Of a stretch of DNA of 64,000 nucleotides, positions 22,695 through 32,800 are shown in pieces; position 1 is the stretch's first letter; each line of letters starts with the position of its first letter. The notes under the pieces were generated by a model. That model was not told where the DNA came from. It made no database searches and worked only from the letters and a program-made list of their open reading frames with translations. Source of the stretch: Perkinsus marinus ATCC 50983 (lineage: Eukaryota > Perkinsozoa > Perkinsida > Perkinsidae); assembly GCF_000006405.1 (NCBI RefSeq), contig NW_003208655.1:613652-677651 (forward strand), in the 5' to 3' direction. A program made the translations under genes and the position numbers.

Positions 22695-25600
22695 ATGGAG
22701 CGCCTCGGTATTGTGATTTGTCTATCTTCAGCGCGGTCTCTCCCTTCTTTGAGTACTCACGGTGCACTTCGACTCAGCTTTAGCGGCTTCGTGTCGTTTG
22801 CTGGCGGTCTCATAAGATTACCCTTCCGCAACATTGTTGTACCAGAGGAGATCATACCGTTGCCGCTGGCTCGACTCGATCTTGTGGGCTACTTCGCGAC
22901 GGCCGCGGGTAATCATATGTGTGTTCAAAGCAATCACAGTAAGGTCAAAATGGAAGAGGAGCCAGATGAGTTTGTGCGCATGTTGTCCGATCTCGTGGTG
23001 GAGGCGAAGTTTTCGGCGGTCTCGAGATTTCTGGTTCCTGAAGTGGAGATTGCGACGATTATGGGAGATCTTTCCGTGATAACGACGAAAATCTTCCAGA
23101 AGGCTGGCGAGTCGAAAGTGCTGTACATGCGTGCTGCAGCGACGTATCATTCCGATTGTGGAGATGGCGGAATGAGTATCTCCTTGGACGAACTGAAGTT
23201 GAGGGAAGATTCAGCGTCGATTCTGAAAGCTCGCTGGACTGGCAGCAAGGTTGATCGTCTTAGAAAAGATGCTCCTTTGATGGGAAAACTCTCGGTGGAA
23301 ATGTCCGGTGTGTCGATGCTTTCTCAGTCAGCAGAAATGGTGGTAGAGTATTGTAATCCTGTTGTTAAAGGTTGCGTACACTGTCCAATAGAGATATCCA
23401 ATCTGGCGATTTCCGGAACGACTGAGCTCAGGGTCGAAGCTTCATCGATCGCTAAGTTATTGGATGATATCACGGAGAATGTCAAGATCGAGCCGGACGT
23501 TCATCTGGAATACAGCTCTACTCTTTCCCTGTCTAAGGGCCTTATTGACGACGGTCTGGCGAAGGTGTATGGGAGTGCTAGAAACTTTGAAATATGCGGC
23601 CGAATCGAAGCCGATGAGAAGACCCTTGAGACTTCGGAGTGGGTAGTGATATCTGCTGTTGCGAGAACGGATAACGCCTTCCCCTTTGCGGTGTCGACTG
23701 TGGTGCCTCTGCCGGTTTTCCCGGAGCTGAACATGTCGAGTAGCGATAAGGTTACCATTGCTGGTTCGGCTAGGCTGACGGCGAGCGGAGCTTTCAGAGT
23801 CTCTAAGAAGGGCGTTACTTGTGACGACTCTGTTGTTGATGTGGAGGTATCCAATCCTGTTCGAGCGAAGTTTTTGAGGAGGGAAGTGGTGTTGCCGTCG
23901 AGAACTCATCTTAAGGCGCTTATAAGGATGCTGCATGTGGGTTATGACGGGTTGGCTCAAACGGATATGGTGCTTGTCTTGGACGAGACTTATCTCCACT
24001 TCTCGGGGTGTGATGGTGACGGGACTGCGGCACTGCGGTTGAGGCCAGTCACTCTACCAATCAGCATCAGGTAGGAACTGTGTGGGGGAAATATGTACAT
24101 TGTCAACTACATGTGTTGCTGACAATATGATGATGTTGTGGAAATTTTGGGAGGTTCTTGTTGGTTTCTTTGCACTTCTACCCAAGTTCGAATGTATACT
24201 TGTATGATTAGTGAGAAAACTCCTGAGCTTAGCTGAGGAAAGCGAAAAAATATTTTTCAAAAAATAATATAGTTATTTAAAGTTACGTCTGCCAACCTGA
24301 TCTGTATCTTGTCTTCTGATATTTGTGGTTGCTTGGAATAATTTTTTCCTTGCAGTCCTGTTGGCGGTCTCGACTGCGGCGAGACCATCATTGGCGCGCT
24401 ACTGAGGCCTGACATAAGAGGCGCTGTATTTTTGAATACCATGGAGAAAGTTCGAGCAGGACAGGAAGATGAGTTCTTGAGAGGCCTTCGTGATGACCTG
24501 GACGGTGTAAGTCGGATAGGATCGTATGAGTGTGAAGCGGAGTAATTGTAGGTTATCAAAGTATTGGTGCCTTCACTACACTCCTTTATATGGCGAATCG
24601 TTGACGAAGTTAAACGTGCTAAGCGTGTGTTGGAGGAGGAAAAGGTAGGAGGAATTCTGGGAGTGACCATTTTCTTCATACTTGAGATGATCGTGCGTAT
24701 AGCGTCTGTTCGTAACGCACATTGTGAGAGGGGGCACTTCACTAGGGTGTTGTTGCCATAGGAGGGTTGGGCCAGTTTTGACACTAGAAGATGCAGTTGT
24801 CTATTGCGGCTATTGAAAATATTCAGCGTACATGCCAGTTCTCTTCTCCAGGAAGTCACGTCTCATTTTTCGAAACATTGAGAAAGTCCATGTTCCTGAA
24901 CTACCATCTAGTGTGAACTGCAGAGAATAAGAAATGCCTCTTTGGTGACACGCTGTAGATTGGTCGCGCCTTCATGATATACCAGTTTGGAATCTTCAAT
25001 ATCTATTGCTACTAGAAGGTTTGCCTTTTTTTGCATTATTTTGTCGTAGGTCACAGCTCCTCTGGATGTTATACCCAACAGCAAGTTGGGTCGGCTGGTC
25101 AGCCTTATACTATTCAAAGACGACTCGAGAACACAGAGAATCAGCAGTATCGTCCAACAGGTAATTTTGTGAGAATTTTGTGGCGCGCGGTCATGATGTG
25201 GTGCTTGATGAGGTAACGGAGGGTGACGGCTTGGACAAGACAGCGTGTAGGGAGTTGATCGAGGAGTGGAAGAAAATGTTTTTACCATTGAAGATAACGG
25301 CCGGGTGTGAGGCGGAGGAGGGCAGTAGTAATAGTGAAGATTCGACCGATGGTGGAGAGATGGAGGCGAATCCTCTGTGGCAACGATATGAACTGGACCC
25401 GACCGAGTTCATCTTGTTCGTGTTGGGAAAGGTAACTGAGGGCGGTGTGGTTGTGGGGGATGGGAAAATTATGGTTAGGGTAGTATTTAGGAGATTAACC
25501 ATCGTGACGATGCAGCATTTAGAGTACATGTATTTGTGCATGTAGGTGTGGTTGCATTCACCGCACTGGGTGAGTGTGGCTTAAGTACGTTTCGTGTGGG

Positions 25601-28600
25601 GCTACTGTATATGTGGTATAGGGTATTTTCAATAATGGCAGAGTAGGGTAGAACTCCATGATGAACGGGATGATAATATGAATGACTTGCATTGATCTTC
25701 GGTGGTTGAGAAATTTACTCTTGTTTTCGTCTTTAGTCTTTCATTTTTGCGGTTTTTGTATCAGATTTTGGCGCCGACTGAGCCCATAGAGGCTCCTGGA
25801 TTAAAGCCTCCGAAGTGGCAAGATCCTGTCTCTACTGATCCCTCTATCCGAGTTGAAGGGCTGGATAGGCTGCCGAGTGCTAGCGACCTCTACAAGTGAG
25901 GTACGTCAGTCGTGGCAGCGATAATATGTTTTGTATTCTTCAGTGGGGACCGTCGAGCTGCTGACGTTGCGACGTATCTTCGTACGGCGCAGGTGGCTTG
26001 GCTGTTGGAGCACGCGGATGAGTTTGGTTACTCACATGAGGAGAAGAGGAAACTAGAGTGAGTAGTGGTTGAGAGAGAGATCTTCATTTGAGTGAGAGTT
26101 GGGTATTCGCGCAGTATGAAGAATTTAAGATACGCTTTATGGTATCATTTATTTCTTGAATTTTACGGGGTGCTTCTCAATACCTCGTCCGTTTTGAAAT
26201 CTTCGCTGTGCGGAGGAATCTTGTTGATTCGTTGGCTTGGGGGTGACGTTTCTTACTTGTGATGGAGTTCCCAGTTGCTGAAGGACTTGCTGTCAGATAC
26301 GTTTTATCACTTAAACACTTTGCATTTAGTATTTTTGAGAACTACGGGGGCCTGGCCTTCGTCCCGCAGTCTCGTGTGGTTGGTCTGTTCCTAGCCGACG
26401 TGGCTCGGGTTGAGCAGGAGTTGGCTAAGCGACAGGGGTTTGATTCGATGAAGGCCGCTTTGGAGTGGCAGCAGTTGAGGGAGGAGGCGGCCTCGGAAAG
26501 GGAGAGGTCTACGAGTGCAGATATAGGTCGGTGAGGTTGTTGTAAATTTTGGTATTGATTTTTTCCTCGTGAGAAGTGATTCTGCATTGGAAACGCAACT
26601 AGTACTACTACCCTCGTGCTATGTTAGAGTAGTGATGAGTGGAAACATAGATGTCTTGCTCGATGACATGTAAAATTGGTCGAGTCGGAGTCACTGTGAA
26701 GTACTATTCATGAGATGTGGAAAGACTATGAGATGGCAAATTTGAATTGGTTTAGTAGAAGAATGAATTCGCGGGGCGAGCGCTTTTTACAATAATCAGG
26801 TAGAAGTAGTAGTGGTGATACGTTGGAGTTGAGGTCGGCAAGGTCGGGCAGTGTATCGGATGGGTACAGCACTTGCAGTAGTGGGGAGGGGGAGGACTCG
26901 ACGATGGAGGAAGAACCACAGTTTACTGAGGGAGGGTTTATACCCCAGGGCTTCCTGCATCGAATGACGCTACAGATGAAACCGGTGGATCACGAGGTAG
27001 CAACCGGAAGGTCCCCGGATCGATTCCTGGGAGAGGCATTTTCCTTCTCAGGCGCTCTTACGCGGTAGTTTACGTAGTAGTGCCCAGTCCGTCCCTGTAC
27101 CATCCAAGGGGGCTTCCTTATCGAAGTCGACCTTGCCTGATGTGGCCGCTTGCCGATGGTTGGGCATGCCGTTTACGCTGCTAGGTGAGCGGTTCGGAAG
27201 AGATGAAATCTTCTAGGGTTTGATAACAATAAGAAAAATGTTGTTCCCAAAGTGACATTTACATGGGAAGCTGATTGAAAAATGTGGAAAAATCTAAACG
27301 GGCCCTTCCCTCGAGAGCATTATAGGTTTCTGGATGGTTGTTTGCTAAAGATGATGATAGTTGTTGGTCAGGACCTGGCGATGTGGCTTCGATGTTGGCC
27401 TCTTGCTTGGCAGCTCCGTGGGCAGGCGCGGTAGTGCAGAGTAATACGAGGATGTTACTGGAAGTGCTGTTACAAAAGCAACAACCTAGGGAGTAGGGTT
27501 TTGGGCATGTTTTGCATCTTAGGAAGAGAGTGTATCTTTTGGTAGATATGTTATTGCAGTACTGTGCGAGTCGTCACAGAATGGTTCGGCTCGGGCTCTG
27601 ACGAACATTCTAATGAGGCTGTTGGAAATACCCCAGGACAGGACTATCCAGCGCATGGATGTAGCTGCACTGTTGGAGGAGAAACTAGGGTGAGGCGGAC
27701 GGGTACGGGGAGGAGTGTCCAGAGGCGTCTCGACAGATATAGTGTGAAGTAAATAGTTATGCATATCTAGATCTTTGAGATGGCTTTTATCAATTCGAGA
27801 GTAATACGACTATAGCCTACGAAACGCTTCTAAAATGTTGGTGTCAATCGATTTACATTTTTATTATGTTGACATTACTCAAGGTGCTGAAAATATTACT
27901 TTGCACAACGGTAGTTCAAACATGTTTCTATGTAGACTCGTGATGTGATGGAACAACAGCTGAGCATTCGACAGCTCTTGCTGCTACTGTGGGGTGCCCT
28001 TTTTTCCAATGTTTTGGTTCTGTGATTAGGTACTCTGTCCCTCGAAGAACTGACTATATGGCGGGTGGGAAGAAGCCGCGGGATAGCTACTACCACGCTT
28101 GCAACGTTCTGGCGTCGAAAATACTCAAAGAGAATATGGACCAGTACCTCGCGGTGAAGAACAGGCTTACTGTGTGCTATAGGTGAGGTCCTCTGGGGAG
28201 GATGTAGCCGTGTTGGGGGAATATATGTTCGCTCTCCTTAGTGCCTTCATTGATTGTAGAAGTTTACGTACCAATTTGGGTAGAAGTGTAGAGAAACCAA
28301 TGAGAATTTCCTCGGAATTTCCACGAACTGAAGAAGAGATTAACATATTTTCATCCTCCGGGATACACTTGGGCGCACAGGTGAGTTGTTATTCAGAGTG
28401 CAAGCAACGGCACCTTTCACAGAGGAGACGAGAGGGCTGGAGGAAGCGGCGATCGCTGCGATAGCAGTGACCAGGAGACCTGAAGCGACGAGAGACGATT
28501 TTGGTGAGTTGAGTTTTATTAAGAATTGTTGATTATGTGTGGTTGCAGAGGAGGCTTTCGAGGCGTGCCGGATGGCGATCGGATCGGACCGGCGAATAGT

Positions 28601-31205
28601 GGATCGAGATTGGTGCAAGGAGTTTATGCTGAGGAGCTATGAAACCTTTATGGTGATGATGTCTTGTTGTGGGCTTAGCGGAGCGAAGCGATTATTGTTT
28701 GTGTGTTTTAGGTATTGTCGATTTACGATGAGGTGGTGGGAGATGTGGAGCAGTCGAGAGGCTGGCTGATGGTGTTGGCGGGCACGGAGGAGCTTCCTGA
28801 GGATCCGGTGGCTCTAGTGGAAGTCATTGTGAAGTAGTAGACTTAGAGTATCTTTAGGTTGACTTGGCAAGATACGGAATAGGTCCGTTCTGTGATCGGG
28901 ATATATTTAACTTGATCAGATCGGTGTATCGTTATGAAGAGGACAGGGAACGTATCTTGAATGATCCGTTGACGAAGTTGATGTTGAGGAATCCTAAGGG
29001 TGAGCAAGATTAGCAAGATTTACGCATCGGACCGAATGTTCAGGTCATGTCAAGCTGGCGTTGGTCTCTGCTATGGGGGTTATCTCCGAGGGGGCTGAGG
29101 GAACTGAACTTGCCGAGACTTTCCATCGCATGCATGAGAAAAGAGGCTTGCAGGTCGTCAGGTAGCGGGGGGCGGGGGGAATTCTGATTAAAAAAAGGGA
29201 AAATCGAACTGAGACTGGAGTTTCACCTGTGATGTGAGAAAACACTAGCGAAATGCAAGTTTCACAAAGTGTGGTCGGTCGCGGGGAATATAAATTTAAA
29301 ACATAAAAGGAATATTATGTTGATAGTATCCTATATTTTTAGATATAAATTACTTATTATTTCTATATTATAGTTTAAACTTAGTACCATTACTATTTAT
29401 TTATTAAATCAACCGTTAACATAAATACATCAACGTATGAAACTATATTGTTCCTTGTTATCATTAGAGCCGATACGGGAACAGGTCGATCACTAGAGTA
29501 CAACGCTAGGAGGGTCATAGAGGCGATCAGGAAAATCGATGGTGACACGGAGTGGGGATGGCTGGGCTATTCACAGGGATGTGCCAATGCGTTGCGAGCT
29601 GAGACCACCATACAGACTGGTAAGGAAAAGTTGGAGTTTTCCGACAACTTGGTGATTAATTGTGAAGTGCTAGAGTTGATATTTTCGACAGCTGATGCAG
29701 GAGTTTACCTCTAATGTAAATAATGAGGTTGGAGGTGGAGGTTATCTCTCCCTTTTGGTACTGAAAATTTGTCATCCTCATGTAGAGTTTCGTAGTAGCC
29801 GCGACCGAGGGTCGAACTCGGGATCTCTCAGGTACTCCTGAGGAATACGAGCTGATCCAGGATAGACTGATCGGGCGTATGTTGATATTCAGCGCATTCA
29901 ATGGTTCGGTGCATGGCCAACTTGGTGACGATAAGGTGCAAGCTGTCATCATGGACCTTGAATACTTTATGAAGCTATTACAGGTAGGAAAGATACTTGT
30001 TGGAGAATCTTCGCTGTGCGCATGTACTTGTTGTGTTTAGGCCCATTTTTCGTCGCAGTTGGCGGGCTCGGCGTTGAATCTGTTGACATCTGCTTTGGCG
30101 TCTCGTTTGGTAACGGATTTGCTCGTTGGTAGGTAGCCATCATCATTCACGATATAGGGCGCCCTAAATGAAATGGGGTATTGTCTGTAACTTTAGAATT
30201 CAACGAATATCCTCACTAGGAAGATCTTGGCGAGTGGTTTTCAATGGTATTTTTGAAATCTGCAAGTTACAGACAATACCACATTTTATTTGGGGTATGC
30301 TGTAGTTGTTGAAATATATGGATGTTGACCATAGACGAATATTCATGGTTTGATGATAGTATATAAAACATACTATCATTGATCTACTATCAGCAAAGCA
30401 CTTATAGTTTTATACTAATATCGACTTGAAATTCATGTCCTTCGTGGTGTAGGTGTTCAGTCGTTGACACACGAAGGGGTGTTTACGTTGTGGAGAGACG
30501 GGCAGTTTAAACAGAGTACTCCGACGGTGGCGATGAGAGGGGCGGTGCAGAGCAATGTAAAGATTCATGTTGCGCACAGCGAAGATTTTTGGGGAATGGT
30601 ATCTTTGTTATGGTAGGTAACGTTGCCGGAGGTATTGGAAATGTTGAGTAATATGCTCACTAAGCAGACGATTAATCATGAGCATCACGACACGCAGGTG
30701 GGCGGAGGTCTCGGGTTCGATCCCGGCACATGTCGTTTTTTACAGGTTACGATACACGAATGTGTTTCGCGATCAATCCATGTTCGTAATTCTCATACGG
30801 ACGTCTTTGCGCGGTCAGGCGTCGATGCGGCTGTGCAGAGGACCCACCATTGGAGCCCTTTACTGAAAGTAAGTTGTCTTATATTTTTATCTCAATCTTC
30901 TGTCCGTGGACTTGGAATATTTCCGGAGCTTTCTGAGTAGAGTGATTTTTTAATTCTTGAACTGAATTTTGCAGAATTGAATCGTTTATGAATTTCGCAG
31001 TTGTTTTAGTGAATAAGTATTAATGTGGTGGTGAGTGAATTTTGTGACTCGCGACGCAGTTGATGATTTTTAGGAGTCGGCCTTCGTGACCACCGAGCGT
31101 GACCGTGAAAGACACGTATACGATACCGCCAAAGACCGACACGTCGAGCCGTGGCTCGAGAACTTGATCCGTTTCGGCCTGGTGCCATTCGCGGCTGAAG
31201 AATGA
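22695..31205 (+). CDS. Large multi-exon protein with C-terminal alpha/beta-hydrolase-like segment
   Basis: Readable exons include 22695-24070, 24356-24506, 24552-24644, 25050-25160, 25213-25431, 25765-25895, 25944-26057, 26115-26242, 26275-26530, 26804-26996, 27052-27184, 27372-27492, several between 27.55 and 29.17 kb, 29468-29619, 29832-29993, 30041-30128, 30453-30598, 30632-30697, 30746-30868 and 31074-31205. Phases match at nearly all junctions; those at 27.5-28.1 kb are unresolved. The first 460 residues and the Ser-rich middle (residues 750-900) match nothing I know. The last third has the order seen in alpha/beta hydrolases: a strand-turn SAMGVISEGAEG, then RADTGTGRS, then the nucleophile-elbow-like WGWLGYSQGCANAL (G-x-S-x-G) and later KIHVAHSEDFWG. 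Esterase or thioesterase activity is inference. The start ATG is tentative. Confidence 0.6.
24079..24258 (-). repeat. Family B element, copy 1 (intron)
   Basis: Fills most of the first intron (24071-24355) of the hydrolase-like gene, starting about 8 bp after the GTAGG donor. Confidence 0.7.
26997..27051 (+). other. 55-bp intron with tRNA T-arm relic
   Basis: The intron GTAGCA...TCTCAG contains CCCGGATCGATTCCTGG (27015-27031), a T-arm-like stem-loop with the same CCCGG/CCTGG arms as the intron at 60,328. Phase 0 on both sides, between ...PVDHE and ALLRGS. Confidence 0.55.
27751..27869 (+). repeat. 119-bp repeat D, copy 1 (intron)
   Basis: Collinear with 48885-49003 over the same length with about eight differences. 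It begins AAATAGTTATGCATATCTAG. Both copies lie in introns. No inverted termini were seen. Confidence 0.8.
28209..28330 (+). repeat. Family B element, copy 2 (intron)
   Basis: Begins CCGTGTTGGGGGAATATATG and is truncated at its right end. It lies within the intron after the exon ending ...RLTVCY. Confidence 0.6.
29215..29300 (-). repeat. Family A element, copy 1, decayed (intron)
   Basis: Starts GGAGTTTCACCTGTGATGTG and keeps the AAACACTAG block; the rest is eroded. It lies in the intron before the GYSQG exon. Confidence 0.5.
29795..29855 (-). other. tRNA relic spanning a splice acceptor
   Basis: On the minus strand CCGAGTTCGACCCTCGG (29805-29821) forms a perfect 5-bp T-stem with loop TTCGACC. 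Just past it, across the intron end at 29831 and into the next exon, CTCAGGTACTCCTGAG can form an anticodon-arm-like hairpin and GAGCTGATCC resembles a D-arm. The acceptor AG and the first codons (GTPEEYEL) therefore lie in tRNA-like sequence. The acceptor stem is not recognisable. Confidence 0.55.
30165..30293. repeat. 129-bp inverted-repeat element in intron
   Basis: About 28-bp arms (AAATGAAATGGGGTATTGTC... and its near complement) flank about 70 bp of unrelated sequence. It sits inside the intron between the exons ending 30128 and starting 30453. Only one copy was seen in the window; the structure is MITE-like. Confidence 0.7.
30698..30745 (+). other. 48-nt intron or in-frame insert with tRNA T-arm relic
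   Basis: GTGGGC...TTTACAG contains TCGGGTTCGATCCCGG, a T-arm-like hairpin and near-perfect B-box. The segment has canonical splice ends but is also 48 nt long with no in-frame stop, so unspliced mRNA would encode 16 extra residues. Confidence 0.55.
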
Positions 31206-32016
31206 GTTGTTGCGATTTCTGATGAAAATACTGTCATTCGAGTGAGTGAGTTTTGCCAGGATGGAGTTGAGTTCTCACGTGGTTGTCACTTTCGGTGCTG
31301 TACTACTTTTCCAATAAAATTTTGCTGAATGCAATTGTAGTGATCGCCCGACTGAGCTTAGCGTAGTAAGTTGTCTAGTTTTTGCAGATGCAACAGATTG
31401 GCATATGTCATCACATCATGCAAATTCTTCTCTAAGTTTTCTCCGACCGAGTGGTCATAATCTCATCTTGACAGTATATAAATGCATCGCTCGCCCGAAC
31501 TCGGTAACAATTCGTGACCGATGATGATTATATATATTAATGTATTTCGAAATGGTCGGGGTTTCAGATTCCCAATGGTCAAATTAGCTAAGTTATAACA
31601 TATTTTCGTTTTGCACTATTGAAAGTTAACACACTGTAGTTGGTGATGTGCTGATTTATCTGCGATTTGATGGCTTCTTTATTGCTCTCGCTGAACCGAG
31701 ACTTTTGTGAGGATGTGAGCCTCCTCCCGGGCGTAACAATACGGGTGGGCCGAAGACCGCCCCCGGTGCGTGCTGAGACCTGTCATGATGTAGCAGTGAT
31801 GTTAAGGTGGTTGATTTTGAGAAGTTATGATAGGTGACGATTGAATCTCCATATGTTGCACGATTTCAATTCGAATTATCATCGAATACCAATGGTGAGT
31901 AATTTTGTTTTTCTTGTGTTTGTTATATTTTTCAGAAAGTTGGCGGCTGACGAGCCGAAGCTGGGGAGGCACTTTGGTGTGTCCGAGATTCTCCTGCATG
32001 CGAAAAGTCAATCGAG
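31206..32016. other. Intergenic; possible 5' exon of RING gene
   Basis: There is a splice-like pair at 31,897 (donor GTGAGT) and 31,936 (TTTTTCAG). The following frame stops at an overlapping TGA/ATG just before 32,017. This could be a spliced 5' UTR. Confidence 0.3.
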
Positions 32017-32800
32017 ATGAGTCAACAGATCTGTCCCAAGGAGACACAGTTTACATTTCTAGTAGGAGCCGATTTACGGTTTTTCAATCAGAAACTTTTC
32101 TCAGCTTCTCCCCAAATTGGCTTTGTCTTTCATACGCCTGAGGCTGCGGTCCCGGAAGCCGTCAAAACTGATGATAGGCTTGAAGATGAACTCGCTGATG
32201 ACTTGTGCTGCGCAATCTGCCTGGTAGGTGGAACAACTCCGAGGCAGTATTAACATGTATGCTGGTTTCCCTCAGCTGAGCTCACTGGTTCTGTAGAATT
32301 TCGTTATAAGTGTACAGAAACCAATAAGAATTTTCTCAAATTTCCTCAGAATTTTCACATGCAGTTGACCGTGTGCATTTTCCCCTCTCCCACACTGGTC
32401 TTTGTCGATGTCTATATAGGATACGATGAGCGACCCCGTTACAGTTGAAGGCTGCCAGCATTCCTTCTGTGGGGAGTGTCTCAATGCTTGGCTTCAGAAG
32501 AGCGATCGATGCCCTATTTGTTGTTCTCTGGTCACTACAACATCATGTGAGAACCTTGCACTCGCATTTGAGGGTTGCTGTTGATTTTTGATTTCTTTTC
32601 AGAATTACCAAGCATGCTCAGAGATCAGAAATAGTCTCATCTGTGCTGCAACAGTCTTATTTCTCTTCGTGAGTTATTGCGTTATGATAGTTGTTTGTGC
32701 GGGAGTATCGGCAGGATGCTCTCCAATATTAGAAAGAGTTGATTTGCATGAGAAAAGACATGACGTTGATACTGACACGCACGATCGGAGCGCAAACTGA
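32017..32800 (+). CDS. RING-finger protein with C-terminal membrane segment
   Basis: Exons are 32017-32223, 32420-32546 and 32613-32800 (phase 0, then phase 1). The RING is split by intron 1: LCCAIC in exon 1, then CQHSFCGEC and CPIC in exon 2. That gives C-x2-C...C-x-H-x2-C-x2-C...C-x2-C, the C3HC4 pattern of E3 ubiquitin ligases. Exon 3 encodes a strongly hydrophobic stretch, CAATVLFLFVSYCVMIVVC, then a charged tail, so the protein is likely membrane-anchored with the RING in the cytosol. The last acceptor is uncertain: using the upstream CAG at 32602 gives an immediate stop. Intron 1 holds a family B element. It is about 173 residues if complete. Confidence 0.7.
32262..32397 (+). repeat. 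Family B element, copy 3 (intron)
   Basis: Lies within intron 1 of the RING gene. The right end CCCACACTGG matches the CAGTG-type terminus of the family. Confidence 0.65.

Noticed and set aside
22695-32800. Hydrolase-like gene and RING protein as one fused gene
   Set aside because: The last hydrolase-gene exon ends in a stop at 31,203-31,205, and the exon before the RING start is in another frame, so two genes are more likely.
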